A DNA stretch of 64,000 nt, taken from contig JADJXJ010000001.1 of NCBI GenBank assembly GCA_016715945.1, forward strand, positions 682,001 to 746,000. The letters are read 5' to 3'. Position numbers and translations under genes: made by a program. How positions within the stretch are numbered: the stretch's first letter is position 1; the number at the start of each line of letters is the position of its first letter. The DNA comes from Bacteroidota bacterium (GTDB lineage Bacteria > Bacteroidota > Bacteroidia > Bacteroidales > F082). Below, piece by piece: positions 8,884 to 18,560 of this stretch. The notes below the pieces were generated by a model, which had not been told where the DNA came from, did not search any database, and saw nothing but the letters and a program-made list of their open reading frames with translations.

Positions 8884-11169
8884 TCAGCGACTGGTGCTGA
8901 TGCTCAGGCCTGCAAAAAAAGTGCGGGGCTTCATTGGGCCGTACATATAACCGGCATCGCGCATCATCCCAAGGTCAAAATCTTTCTGGAAACTGTTCAG
9001 AAGATTGCGGACACCTGCATGGCATTTCATAAGCCACTGATTTGGCAAGGCCAGGTTATAGGTTAATTTGAGGTCCAATTCGAGAAATGAGGGTGAGGTC
9101 TTCAGACAATCCTGGGGGATATAACCAGCATAGTGCAATACTGTCATCGGACCAGTAAATTTCGAGCTCAGCTGCGCGGTCAATCTTCCACTAATGTCTT
9201 GTGTCAGATTGGCATAGCCATAAACATCCGGAGACTTTGGCAGCTTTTTGAGTTTTTCTGCTTCCGGGTCTTCGCTCCAGGTCTCGGGTATTTCGTACCG
9301 GCTTGTTTGCCATGTGAATCCTGCCTGCAGACTGGTCTTAGGTCCAACCAGCAATCTTTGTTCAAGATTCACACCCAAAACCCTGGCGCCACTCCCATTG
9401 CGGCGTTCAACAATCATATTGCCGTTGTCATCAGTTTCTATGGTTTCGAGCACAAATACATCGTCAAGATGGGTGTAAAAAAGTTCGACAACTGCGTTCA
9501 CGGGCACATCGCCAAGTTTTGCATTGGTTTCCAGCGAGGTGCTCAGACTTTGCGAAAATTCCGGCCTCAGGTTAGGATTCAGTTTGATGAGCATCACACC
9601 GCCGTTGACCGCAATGATATGCAGATCTTCGTCAAATGCCTGCGGGGCGCGGAATCCGGTGGAGAAACTACTTCGCCATTGGGTTTTTCCGTCAGGATTC
9701 ACGAGCAGGGTAAAGCGGGGGCTCAGTATGGCTGATGATATCAGGTTGTGCCAATCGGAGCGCATGCCTCCCAGAATGCTGAACTTTTTCATTCGTAACT
9801 CAGCTTGTCCGTAGATACCGGCGATCCTTACATGTTGTTGTAAATCACGGTTATAGCCTGGCATCTGGTCGTGCATATGGTTTTGTTGCCACTCGGCTCC
9901 AGCCACAATGTTCAAAGGTAAACTTTGGTTTATCTTGTACATTCTGAACACCTGGGTCCCGCCCACAAGCGTAAGATCTCTGGTGTTTCCGTATGCATTC
10001 GGGTCTTGCCCGGCACCGTAATAGGATTTACGACGGATATGCTGTCCTGATGCATACACCGACCATTTGCCTTGCCCGTTGGGCTTCAGCAGGTCAAAAA
10101 CCACCTCGCCACCATGTATTTTATGATCGGTTTGTTCGGTGATATCGGTTTCATGGGGTTCGAAGTCGAACTTGTTGCCTCCCCGTCTGAACTCATCTAT
10201 ATAATGATAAACAGCCGTGATTTTCGAGTTTTTTCCCGTCTTGTAGTACGACCGCATACCGGCGCTGCCGGCATCAATCAGTCCCAGCTCCGAAAATCCA
10301 TCCCCATTGGCATCCCAGTAATCCCGCTTCCGTTTGTTTGCAAATATGCTCACACCTGATTTGTGTTCACTTTCCACCAGGGTCAGATGAAAACCTAGGT
10401 TGCGGTCAGCCGCTTCACCGTTGATCAGGGAATAGGTCGAATTCATATTCAACTGGTTCTGAAGCGGTTCGCGTGTGATGATGTTGATCGTCCCGGCTAT
10501 GGCATTCGAGCCATAAAGAGCGGAACCTCCACCCCTTACAACTTCCACCCGGTCAATCATGTTCAGAGGGAATTGTTCAATGCCATAAACACCACTCAAT
10601 GCGCTGATTACCGGACGGCTATCAATGAGGATTTGCGAATATGGCCCCTCCAGCCCATTGATACGTACCTGCTGAAAGCCGCAATTCTGGCAGTTGTTTT
10701 CTACACGCAAACCCGGACTCAGCGAAAGCCCGTCGGACAAACAGACTCCGCCACTTGCCTGCAGCTGTTCGCTACGGAGCACATTGACTATCATTGGGGC
10801 TTCCGACCTTGACATCTCATAGCGCGAAGCCGTTACGACCACCTCATCAAGCCCGAAACGTAAAGCATTCAGCTCGATGTTTAAAAAACTTTGTGCGCTT
10901 CTGCAATCTATATCCACTTCATATGACTCATATCCAACGCTTTGAAAACGTAAGCGAACCCGTTCTGCGGCCAACCCTTTCAATTCCCAGTAACCATCGT
11001 GGTCGGCTGTTGTACCGGTTGAAGTTCCAGGAATCAATACTGTGGCATATGGCACACCACTGCCTTTATGGGTCACCCGGCCGCGTATTTCCGGACATCC
11101 ATTGTTGGTTGCCTGAACTAAGAAAGCGATGAGTAAAGAAAAGATCAGGGAAAGAATTTTTTTATGCAT
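8884..11169 (-). CDS. TonB-dependent outer-membrane receptor with carboxypeptidase-like N-terminal domain
   Basis: The 761-residue protein has a signal peptide (cleavage near residue 20), a carboxypeptidase-regulatory-like beta domain at about 26-102, a TonB box (DEVVVTAS, about 108-115), a plug domain at about 120-230 (RVEVVRGGGSALYGSNAIAG), and a 22-strand-type barrel ending in an aromatic-containing C terminus. The plug carries a CxxC pair (Cys160 and Cys163 in ENNCQNCGFQQVRINGLEG). Similar plug sequences occur in haem and metal receptors of this phylum, so a haem or metal complex is a reasonable guess. The ligand is not proven and no periplasmic or ABC partner gene is adjacent. A strong dyad lies at 11216-11243 upstream of the start and a terminator lies downstream, so the gene is probably a single unit. 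Confidence 0.9.
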   Translation of the reverse strand: MHKKILSLIFSLLIAFLVQATNNGCPEIRGRVTHKGSGVPYATVLIPGTSTGTTADHDGYWELKGLAAERVRLRFQSVGYESYEVDIDCRSAQSFLNIELNALRFGLDEVVVTASRYEMSRSEAPMIVNVLRSEQLQASGGVCLSDGLSLSPGLRVENNCQNCGFQQVRINGLEGPYSQILIDSRPVISALSGVYGIEQFPLNMIDRVEVVRGGGSALYGSNAIAGTINIITREPLQNQLNMNSTYSLINGEAADRNLGFHLTLVESEHKSGVSIFANKRKRDYWDANGDGFSELGLIDAGSAGMRSYYKTGKNSKITAVYHYIDEFRRGGNKFDFEPHETDITEQTDHKIHGGEVVFDLLKPNGQGKWSVYASGQHIRRKSYYGAGQDPNAYGNTRDLTLVGGTQVFRMYKINQSLPLNIVAGAEWQQNHMHDQMPGYNRDLQQHVRIAGIYGQAELRMKKFSILGGMRSDWHNLISSAILSPRFTLLVNPDGKTQWRSSFSTGFRAPQAFDEDLHIIAVNGGVMLIKLNPNLRPEFSQSLSTSLETNAKLGDVPVNAVVELFYTHLDDVFVLETIETDDNGNMIVERRNGSGARVLGVNLEQRLLVGPKTSLQAGFTWQTSRYEIPETWSEDPEAEKLKKLPKSPDVYGYANLTQDISGRLTAQLSSKFTGPMTVLHYAGYIPQDCLKTSPSFLELDLKLTYNLALPNQWLMKCHAGVRNLLNSFQKDFDLGMMRDAGYMYGPMKPRTFFAGLSISTSR

Positions 11170-11215
11170 GGTTTTGGTCTTTTTTCACGAACAAAATTCC
11201 GCAACCATGCCATGC

Positions 11216-11243
11216 ACGAACATACCAAGCTTTTGGTATTCGT
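11216..11243. promoter_or_regulatory. Interrupted palindrome upstream of the TonB receptor gene (candidate operator)
   Basis: TACCAA-GCTT-TTGGTA (11223-11238) is extended by ACGAA at 11216-11220 and TTCGT at 11239-11243, separated only by a CA bulge on the left. That gives 11 paired bases. No T tract follows on the minus strand, so it is not an obvious terminator of the upstream gene. It lies about 50 bases before the receptor start codon, where an operator would be expected. The regulator is unknown. Confidence 0.4.
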
Positions 11244-11296
11244 TAATGAAATCTTAAACTTGTTTCAGAGCAAAGCTGAACTGCCTGAAAATAATA

Positions 11297-11893
11297 TCAA
11301 TATAAACGGAAAAAGCTGGAATTCAGTTGCATGGAACGAAGCCTGCAACCGTCGGATTGAAGTTTTAACCTGAGGTCGTCTTCTTTAAGCATGTAGGTGT
11401 AGCGCCCGGTCGTATTGTTGCAGGCTGCTGGTCCGGAACTGGTTTTCAGTACCAGCACACCGTCCTGTATGGCAAAGCTACCCGAGATGAGCTGGGTTTC
11501 TTCGACCGAGGGCATTTCGAGGGTGTAGGTGTTGTTGCTGAAAGTAATCATGGCGCTGCTGCTGTTGCTCACCCAGGTGCCTGCCAAAGCGGGTTCGGTT
11601 GTGATTTTTGGCTTTCGGTTGTTTTCAGGAGTTGCGCCTTCGTTCGCTGCGGTGTCTGGTTCGGCCAGGCCGGAAGTTGTGTCTTCGATGACATTGGGCT
11701 GTTCGTGCGGGATCACAGGCAGGCTTTCATGCTTTTTGTTGAGACGGAAATACACATGGCTGGCAGCGAAGGCGATGATAGCCAGGCTGATCAGGGCTAC
11801 CAAAACCATCAGCAGATTTTTGAGCGCAGGCTGACTTGTTTTGCTGCTTAGTCGCTGCTGTCTCCTTTTTCGTGTGCTTGATTTTGCGGGCAT
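11297..11893 (-). CDS. Small single-pass membrane protein with lipocalin-like C-terminal domain
   Basis: This 198-residue protein has a basic, Ser/Thr-rich N-terminal tail, one membrane segment at about 25-48 (LLMVLVALISLAIIAFAAS), a low-complexity linker rich in Glu, Pro and Asn (about 55-100), and a C-terminal domain starting at LAGTWVSNSSSAMITF. That opening resembles the first strand of lipocalin-like or META-type beta barrels in small Bacteroidota proteins. It is likely anchored in the inner membrane with the beta domain in the periplasm. It lies 50 bases after the AbgT transporter gene on the same strand and may share its transcript. The function is unknown. Confidence 0.7.
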   Translation of the reverse strand: MPAKSSTRKRRQQRLSSKTSQPALKNLLMVLVALISLAIIAFAASHVYFRLNKKHESLPVIPHEQPNVIEDTTSGLAEPDTAANEGATPENNRKPKITTEPALAGTWVSNSSSAMITFSNNTYTLEMPSVEETQLISGSFAIQDGVLVLKTSSGPAACNNTTGRYTYMLKEDDLRLKLQSDGCRLRSMQLNSSFFRLY

Positions 11894-11943
11894 GACCTTT
11901 GATTTGGTCAGGCTAAGTTACGCGATTTTGAACCAAGATGCCA

Positions 11944-13473
11944 TTAGGGATAATAGATCGGGGCGCCCGGACCGAGTGGGATTCCCAGGAGTGCCCAGAG
12001 CACAAGAAAAGCGGTCCAGACCACAAAAAACCACAAAGAATAAGGCAACATGGTGGATATCAGGGTGCCAATGCCGGCCCTGGGGTCGTACTTTTCGAAA
12101 TAAACGATAATCAGGGCAAAGAAGCTCATCATTGGCGAGATGATGTTGGTCACGCTGTCGCCTACCCTGAATACGGCCTGCGACAGTTCGGGGCTGTAGC
12201 CGAGCAACATGAACATAGGTATAAAAACCGGACCGAGGATGGCCCATTTGGCGGAGGCACTGCCCATAAAGAGGTTGATAAAACCGGAAAGCAAAACGAA
12301 CATAATCAGCAGCGGAACCATGCCCAGATTGAGTTGGTGCAGCACCTCAGCCCCACGGATGGCAATGATGAGGCCCAGGTGGCTCCAGCGGAACCATGCC
12401 ACAAATTGTGCAGCAAAAAACACCAGCACCATGAAAGCTGCCAGACTTTTAAAACTTTCGGTCATGCCTTTGATCACATCCGCATCACGTTTGTATTTGC
12501 CTGTGGTGGCGCCATAAACGATGCCCAGACTGCCGGCGGCAAAAAACAAAAGCGCAATAAAACCCTTGAGTAATGGCGACCTGAGGATGGAATTGTCCGG
12601 CCCCCGGAAAAAACCATTTGCTGGTATAGTGGTAATCAATATAAGCACCAGCCATGCCAGCGAGAGCCACACCACCCGGCGAAGCCCTTTGCGTTCCAGG
12701 TCGGTGAGCGGATTGATGGGCTCAGGCATCACATCACCCTGATATTTTCCAAGACGTGGCTCAACCACAGCATGGGTAATCCATGTGGCAAGTATTGCGA
12801 TAATAAAGGTAGATGCTGCCATGAAGTAATAATTGGCAGTGGGCAGGACGTAATAAGTCTCGTCGAGGATTCTGGCCGACTCGGTGCTAAGTCCGGCCAG
12901 CAAAGGATCGATGGTGCCTATGAACAGGTTGGCGCTGAAACCTCCCGAAACACCGGCAAAGGCTGCAGCCATTCCGGCGATAGGGTGCCTGCCCAAAGCG
13001 TGGAACACCACGCCTGCAAGTGGAATGATCAGCACATAACCCAGGTCGGAAGCAGTGTTGGACAGGATGCCTGCAGTCACAATCACAAAGGTAATCAGCC
13101 TGCGCGGAGCCTTGAGCACCAGCAGCCTGATGGCTGCGCTGATTAACCCGCTACCCTCAGCCATACCAATACCCAGTAGGGCTACCATTACTATCCCCAG
13201 AGGCGCAAAGCTGGTGTAGTTGTCCACCAGATCAAGAAAAATACGGTGGATGCCTTCGCGCGACAACAGATTGACCACAGTGACCGTTTCGCCCGTTGCA
13301 GGATGTGTGGCTGACCAACCTTGGATGAATCCCAGCCACGAAAAAAACAGCACGCTCAGTGCAAGCAAACCAAAAATGCTTGCAGGATGGGGCAGGGCAT
13401 TGCCCCCAACTTCCACAAAATGCAAAAAACGGTCGAACAGGCTCTTTTTAGCCCTGGCTGAAGGTTGCTCCAT
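11944..13473 (-). CDS. AbgT family transporter
   Basis: The 509-residue protein has about 11 to 13 hydrophobic segments and the full length of the AbgT family. Family-like stretches include the N-terminal NALPHPASIFGLLA, ILSNTASDLGYVLIIPLAG near residue 150, and GSASAKWAILGPVFIPMFMLLGY and VGDSVTNIISPMMSFFALI near the end, which match the hairpin-containing transport core. Members are known for p-aminobenzoyl-glutamate uptake and for drug or sulfonamide efflux, so direction and substrate are not fixed by sequence. The gene is divergent from guaA across a 151-base intergenic region. No dedicated peptidase gene (abgAB) is adjacent, which weakens a folate-salvage interpretation. Confidence 0.9.
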   Translation of the reverse strand: MEQPSARAKKSLFDRFLHFVEVGGNALPHPASIFGLLALSVLFFSWLGFIQGWSATHPATGETVTVVNLLSREGIHRIFLDLVDNYTSFAPLGIVMVALLGIGMAEGSGLISAAIRLLVLKAPRRLITFVIVTAGILSNTASDLGYVLIIPLAGVVFHALGRHPIAGMAAAFAGVSGGFSANLFIGTIDPLLAGLSTESARILDETYYVLPTANYYFMAASTFIIAILATWITHAVVEPRLGKYQGDVMPEPINPLTDLERKGLRRVVWLSLAWLVLILITTIPANGFFRGPDNSILRSPLLKGFIALLFFAAGSLGIVYGATTGKYKRDADVIKGMTESFKSLAAFMVLVFFAAQFVAWFRWSHLGLIIAIRGAEVLHQLNLGMVPLLIMFVLLSGFINLFMGSASAKWAILGPVFIPMFMLLGYSPELSQAVFRVGDSVTNIISPMMSFFALIIVYFEKYDPRAGIGTLISTMLPYSLWFFVVWTAFLVLWALLGIPLGPGAPIYYP

Positions 13474-13624
13474 AGGGAGGTTTTGGTTAAGAATTACATG
13501 TGACGGACAAATTTACGAAAGTTATGCTGGAATGAGAAGGCTTATTTTCAGCGCACTTTGGTGAGAGCTTTCCAATGCTGTCGAATTTTTGAGTTATTTT
13601 GCAACATCAACAGTGCCTGGCTTC

Positions 13625-15157
13625 ATGACGCACGAAACCATCCTTATCCTCGATTTCGGATCACAATACACACAGCTTATCGCCCGCAGGGTGAGGGAGT
13701 TGAATGTCTATTGCGAGATTCATCCCTTCAATCATTATCCCGAGCTCACGCCAAATGTTAAAGGTGTCATTTTGTCGGGCAGTCCATATTCGGTGCGCGA
13801 CGGTCTTTTGCAACCTTCGCCGCTTCCGGCCATTCGTGGTCGGGTTCCTCTGCTGGGTGTTTGCTACGGTGCACAGCTTCTGGCCCACGAAAGCGGAGGA
13901 ACGGTTGAAGCTTCTGCGATTCGCGAATACGGCCGTGCAAACCTGAAACACATCCGGCACGATTCGCCGCTGATGGCGGACATCAGCCTGAATTCTCAGG
14001 TCTGGATGTCGCATGGCGATACCATCCTGCAACTGCCGGACAGCTTTGAAGTGGTGGCCAGTACCGCAGATGTCGAAGTGGCAGGTTTCTCAGTCAAAGG
14101 TGAACCTACATTTGGCATCCAGTTTCACCCCGAAGTGTACCACTCCACCGAGGGTATGAAGCTGCTGAAAAATTTTGTGGTGTACATTTGCGGTTGCAGC
14201 CAGGACTGGACACCAGCCTCGTTTATCGACGACACAACCCAGTGGCTTAAAAATACCCTTCAGGACGATAAGGTTGTGCTCGGGCTCAGCGGAGGGGTGG
14301 ACAGCTCGGTGGCCGCAATGCTGCTGCACAAAGCCATCGGCCACAACCTCTATTGCATATTCGTGGACAATGGCTTACTGCGAAAAAACGAGTTCGAAAA
14401 AGTGCTCGATTCCTACCTGCATCTCGGCCTCAACGTCAGGGGCGTCAGGGCAGGGGAGCGCTTTCTTGATCGCCTTGCCGGAGTGACCGACCCGGAACAG
14501 AAACGAAAGATAATCGGCAACCTGTTTATAGAAATTTTCGACGAAGAAGCCCATCGCATAGAAGACGTGAAATGGCTGGCCCAAGGCACCATTTACCCTG
14601 ATGTGATTGAGTCGGTTTCGGTCAAAGGCCCCTCGGCCACCATCAAGTCGCATCACAATGTGGGGGGGTTGCCCGACTTTATGAAGCTTAAGGTGGTTGA
14701 ACCGCTCAAGACCCTCTTCAAAGATGAAGTGCGTGTCATCGGGCGTGCGCTTGGATTGCCCCCGCTCATCATCGACAGGCACCCCTTTCCCGGGCCAGGC
14801 CTTGGTATCCGCATTCTGGGCGAAGTAACCCCCGAAAAAGTTCGCATCCTGCAGGAAGTTGACGAGATCTATGTGCAGGCTTTGCACGATCACGGGCTTT
14901 ACAACAAAGTGTGGCAGGCAGGCGTTATCCTGCTGCCTGTGCAATCCGTCGGGGTAATGGGGGATGAACGCACATATGAAAATGTTGTAGCTTTGAGGGC
15001 AGTCAACTCAACCGATGGCATGACAGCCGACTGGTCGCATCTGCCTTATGAGTTTCTGGCCAAAGTGTCGAACGACATCATCAACAAGGTCAGGGGCGTA
15101 AACAGGGTGGTCTATGACATCAGTTCGAAACCTCCGGCAACCATCGAGTGGGAGTAA
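13625..15157 (+). CDS. guaA: GMP synthase (glutamine-hydrolysing)
   Basis: GuaA converts XMP, ATP and glutamine to GMP in purine biosynthesis. From the ATG at 13625 (MTHETILILDFGSQYTQ) the protein has 510 residues, normal for the family. A longer in-frame start at 13589 would add 12 non-conserved residues. The class I amidotransferase triad is visible as Cys80 (GVCYGAQ), His168 and Glu170 (FHPEV). The ATP-pyrophosphatase loop SGGVDSS lies at 222-228, and the C-terminal dimerisation domain contains HPFPGPGLGIRILGE and ends in KPPATIEWE. The next gene starts 13 bases downstream, so guaA is probably the first gene of a three-gene operon with cell-envelope proteins. Confidence 0.98.
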   Translation: MTHETILILDFGSQYTQLIARRVRELNVYCEIHPFNHYPELTPNVKGVILSGSPYSVRDGLLQPSPLPAIRGRVPLLGVCYGAQLLAHESGGTVEASAIREYGRANLKHIRHDSPLMADISLNSQVWMSHGDTILQLPDSFEVVASTADVEVAGFSVKGEPTFGIQFHPEVYHSTEGMKLLKNFVVYICGCSQDWTPASFIDDTTQWLKNTLQDDKVVLGLSGGVDSSVAAMLLHKAIGHNLYCIFVDNGLLRKNEFEKVLDSYLHLGLNVRGVRAGERFLDRLAGVTDPEQKRKIIGNLFIEIFDEEAHRIEDVKWLAQGTIYPDVIESVSVKGPSATIKSHHNVGGLPDFMKLKVVEPLKTLFKDEVRVIGRALGLPPLIIDRHPFPGPGLGIRILGEVTPEKVRILQEVDEIYVQALHDHGLYNKVWQAGVILLPVQSVGVMGDERTYENVVALRAVNSTDGMTADWSHLPYEFLAKVSNDIINKVRGVNRVVYDISSKPPATIEWE

Positions 15158-15170
15158 CACAACCAAGGCC

Positions 15171-17885
15171 ATGGAAAGACGGATTAAATACTTGTGGATC
15201 ATACTGATAGCCTTTTTGTCGATGGCAGGCATCGCCATGGCCCAGGTGCCGGTGCAGGTGTCGCAAACCATTGAGACTTACGAAGGAAAAGCATATTATC
15301 TGCACACCGTCGAAGCGCAGCAAACCCTTTACAGCATTGCCAAAGCCTACGGGGTGACGGTAGAAGCCATTTTGCTGAACAATCCCGATGCCCGTCGCGG
15401 GCTTCGCGTGAATCAGGTGATCCGGATTCCGGCTTCAGGTGCAACGGCTGCCCCGGCTCAGGCTCAGGGCAGCACGAGGCAGGCCCAGGCCACAGGTGAG
15501 GCTGATGAGTTTGAATACATCTATCACGTAGCTGGCAAAAACGAGACTTTTGCTTATGTGGCCTCGGTGTACACTGTGCCTGAGAAACGCATCCGGGATG
15601 CCAACCCCAGCAGGAGCGAGCCTTTTCGCGAGGGCGATTATATCCTGATACCGATTTTGCGCAAAGACCGCAGGCCACCTGTCACCGAATCAGCCCAGCT
15701 GCGCCGTAGCGGATTCGATCCCTACAACACACCCGGACAGCAAAGCGGCCCGACGCGCCGCGACCTGGTGAATGCCGCCAACACCAGCGCTGCCGGACAG
15801 ACCGAGCCCGCCGCATCCACTTCGCCGGCACAGCGGCAAACATCCACTCAGGCTCAAACAACACCTGCAACCCCACCCAGACAATCGTCCTCTCAGCCCC
15901 AGCCGAATGCAGGAAATACTGCCCAGGCAGCACAAACAAACGTGCCCCAGTCGCGGCCGCTGATGCCCGAATCCGTGCCCTCGAATGCAGTGGAACAAAC
16001 CAGACCTGAAAGGCACATCGTCCGTCCACAGGAAACACTCTACAGCATTGCCCGCAATTACAACCTCACCGTTGCCCAGCTTCAGCAGGCCAACCCTGGC
16101 CTGACCGAAAATATTCAGGTAGGTCAGGTGTTGCTTTTGCCATCATCGGCAATTCCACAATCTGCTGTGCAACAGAATGTTGAAGCGGATGAGATCGTGA
16201 TTCATACGGTTGCGCGGGGAGAAACCCTCTTCCGGATCAGCCGGAATTATGGGGTGACCATCGAAGAGCTTAAGCGATTTAACCCGGGACTTACAGAATC
16301 CTTGGCAACCGGTCAGCAGATCAGGGTTCCCAAAAAAAAAATAATTCAGTCGTACCTGATCCATCAGGTAGATAAACAGCAGAGAACCAGGCAACTGGCA
16401 AGAGACTACGGCCTGACCACCGAGGAACTCCAGCAAGCCAATCCCTCCATCGGCAAAAATGTGTTTCCAAAACAGGAGGTAAAAATACCACTTCAGACCA
16501 AACCTTCTGAAGCCAGGGCAGTTGTAAAACATCCGGAACCTCTGATGCCTCATCCCCAGGCAAAAAAGGAAAAGGAGGTGTTGCATTCAGACGATATTGC
16601 TGAACAACAGCCAGATCCCGTTGTAGGTTGCCTTCCTGACAGGAGCAACGAGCAAAAGGTGTACCGGGTAGCTTTGCTTTTGCCTCTCTACCTTAACGAA
16701 GTTTCTACCAGCCTGGGTTTTAACGGGCGCAATCCTGCCAGTGAGGCACCCCGCGGGCTGAGCTTTGCACAATTTTATCAGGGATTTCTGGTCGCTGCCG
16801 ATTCGCTTGCCACAAACTTCGGCCTGAAAACGGAATTGCTGGTGCTCGATGTAGATCAGAGCACAGCGACGGTGCAACGTGCCCTTGCCGATCCACGACT
16901 TCGCCAGAGCCAGCTGATCATTGGCCCGTTTTTCAGTCAGGCTTTCGAACAGGTTGCCTCTTTTGCCCGGTCGAACCAAATCCCGATCATCAATCCTGTC
17001 ACCTTGCGCAGGCAGGTGGTCGAAGGCAATCCATATGTGATTAAACTCAGGCCTGATCAATCGTCACTTTTCAACCAGCTGGCAATCACGCTTACAAACA
17101 CTTATCCTGAGGCTGGCGTTATTGTACTGCATGCCCCGGGCCGCAACCAGGCCGAAGCCGAACAGGTGGTCAGGGCTTTCGAACAACACATTGCCAGCCG
17201 ACCCAGGGTGGCCAATGCCGACATCCTGAGGGCCTTGTCGGCCAGAAGCTCCGGGCCGGCTTTCATCAATGCAGGCGGAAAATATATCGACCTTGCTGAG
17301 CTGCGTGCCAGATCGTGGGACAGCACCCGGCTTGAGCGCAAGGTTCAGCGCATGGCTTTCGACCGCAACGACCTGGGACGTTTCAGGGAAATGGCTGATA
17401 CCTGGCGAAACAATATCGTGGTCGTCTATTCCGACGACCGGGCTTATGCCATGGAAGTACTCAACCGGCTCAATCAGGTGGCCGACCAATACAACATCCA
17501 GCTGGTGGGTCTGCCCGACTGGCGGAGGTTCGATAACTTATTCACTGAACACCTGGTGCGGCTTAACCTCCATTATACCGATGCCACCTTTGTAGATTAT
17601 AACGATCACTGGGTCAGGTTTTTCGTCTGGCAATACCGCGAACGATTTGGCATCGAACCCAATAGTTATGCCTTTGAAGGATTCGATACTGGCTGGTATT
17701 TTCTGCAGATGCTGATGCGCCATGGCAATGCATTTCTTCCTTGTTTGCCCGACTTTCATATCCGGCTGATGACCAATAGCTTCCGTTTTGTCCGCACAGG
17801 CGAGGAAAATGGTTTCGAAAACCAAAACTGGAATATCAGCCGTGTGCGCGACTACCGCTTCGAACCCCTTGAGATGAATCGCTGA
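15171..17885 (+). CDS. Secreted protein with five LysM-type domains and a PBP1-like ligand-binding domain
   Basis: The ATG at 15171 opens a signal peptide (KYLWIILIAFLSMAGIAMA), giving a 904-residue mature precursor. Three clear LysM repeats (HTVEAQQTLYSIAKAYG, HIVRPQETLYSIARNYN, HTVARGETLFRISRNYG) and two more divergent ones (EYIYHVAGKNETF and YLIHQVDKQQRT) are separated by a Gln/Pro/Thr/Ala-rich linker at about 190-290. The C-terminal 400 residues, from VYRVALLLPLYLNE, look like a type 1 periplasmic-binding fold related to branched-chain amino-acid receptors (SQLIIGPFFSQAF, IPIINPVT). The combination recurs in Bacteroidota and suggests a peptidoglycan-bound periplasmic protein. Whether it binds a small ligand or acts as a scaffold, as LpoA does, is unknown. 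It sits between guaA and a MORN-type lipoprotein gene. Confidence 0.88.
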   Translation: MERRIKYLWIILIAFLSMAGIAMAQVPVQVSQTIETYEGKAYYLHTVEAQQTLYSIAKAYGVTVEAILLNNPDARRGLRVNQVIRIPASGATAAPAQAQGSTRQAQATGEADEFEYIYHVAGKNETFAYVASVYTVPEKRIRDANPSRSEPFREGDYILIPILRKDRRPPVTESAQLRRSGFDPYNTPGQQSGPTRRDLVNAANTSAAGQTEPAASTSPAQRQTSTQAQTTPATPPRQSSSQPQPNAGNTAQAAQTNVPQSRPLMPESVPSNAVEQTRPERHIVRPQETLYSIARNYNLTVAQLQQANPGLTENIQVGQVLLLPSSAIPQSAVQQNVEADEIVIHTVARGETLFRISRNYGVTIEELKRFNPGLTESLATGQQIRVPKKKIIQSYLIHQVDKQQRTRQLARDYGLTTEELQQANPSIGKNVFPKQEVKIPLQTKPSEARAVVKHPEPLMPHPQAKKEKEVLHSDDIAEQQPDPVVGCLPDRSNEQKVYRVALLLPLYLNEVSTSLGFNGRNPASEAPRGLSFAQFYQGFLVAADSLATNFGLKTELLVLDVDQSTATVQRALADPRLRQSQLIIGPFFSQAFEQVASFARSNQIPIINPVTLRRQVVEGNPYVIKLRPDQSSLFNQLAITLTNTYPEAGVIVLHAPGRNQAEAEQVVRAFEQHIASRPRVANADILRALSARSSGPAFINAGGKYIDLAELRARSWDSTRLERKVQRMAFDRNDLGRFREMADTWRNNIVVVYSDDRAYAMEVLNRLNQVADQYNIQLVGLPDWRRFDNLFTEHLVRLNLHYTDATFVDYNDHWVRFFVWQYRERFGIEPNSYAFEGFDTGWYFLQMLMRHGNAFLPCLPDFHIRLMTNSFRFVRTGEENGFENQNWNISRVRDYRFEPLEMNR

Positions 17886-17891
17886 CAACTG

Positions 17892-18551
17892 ATGCGCCGG
17901 AATATCCTGTTCAATTTGATGATTTCAGCAACATTGCTCGTAGGGATATCGTGCAACAGCAATGTGAAAAAATCTTACCACGAAAACGGAAAGCTCAGTT
18001 CGGTGCTGCGCTACGAAGATGGCGTACTGCATGGTTTAAGTGAGTGGTATTTTGCCAATGGCAATCCCATGATGCGAACGCATTACAATCGCGGCAAATT
18101 GCACGGGAAACAGGAGCGCTTTTACGAAAACGGCGTACTGCAGAGCGTTTCGTGGTATAAAGAAGATCAGCTCGACAGCCTGATGCAGCATTACAGTATC
18201 GCGGGCCGCCTGGTGCTTGAAGAATATTATCGCAACGATGTTCTCCATGGCCCCTACCGGAGGTATTACGACGATGGCGCCCTGTTTGCCGAAGGTGCAT
18301 ACCACGAGGGGATGATGGATGGCAGCTGGTTATATTATTCCCCGGATGGCATGATCATTGGCAAAGGGGAGTTTAAAATGGGTGCAGGTGTTCAAAAAGC
18401 CTGGCATCCCAACGGCCAGACACATCGCATCATAACTTACAAAGACAACCTGAAACACGGACCTGAGGAACATTACGACCCGCAAGGCAGACTCATCCTG
18501 AGGCGCATCTATGAGTCTGGCATAATGGTGAGCGAAGAAAAGACAGAATGA
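17892..18551 (+). CDS. MORN-type (YwqK-like) repeat protein, probable lipoprotein
   Basis: The 219-residue protein begins with a hydrophobic signal ending in VGISCNSN, which resembles a lipoprotein signal although the residues before Cys are not ideal. The rest is about seven repeats of the form G-x-x-x-x-Y-x-x-x-G-x (for example GLSEWYFANGNPM, GKQERFYENGVL, GPYRRYYDDGAL, GSWLYYSPDGMI), the pattern of the MORN variant found in YwqK-like proteins. These proteins are often labelled antitoxins by automatic pipelines, but there is no toxin gene here and an export signal argues against it. It starts 6 bases after the LysM protein gene, so a joint envelope role is likely. Confidence 0.8.
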   Translation: MRRNILFNLMISATLLVGISCNSNVKKSYHENGKLSSVLRYEDGVLHGLSEWYFANGNPMMRTHYNRGKLHGKQERFYENGVLQSVSWYKEDQLDSLMQHYSIAGRLVLEEYYRNDVLHGPYRRYYDDGALFAEGAYHEGMMDGSWLYYSPDGMIIGKGEFKMGAGVQKAWHPNGQTHRIITYKDNLKHGPEEHYDPQGRLILRRIYESGIMVSEEKTE

Positions 18552-18560
18552 ATTGTGGGG

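Noticed and set aside
11170..11296. Cobalamin riboswitch before the TonB receptor
   Set aside because: The 127-base gap is too short and no conserved B12-box was seen; only a DNA dyad is visible.
17892..18551. Antitoxin role for the YwqK-like protein
   Set aside because: No toxin gene adjacent, and an export signal argues for an envelope protein.
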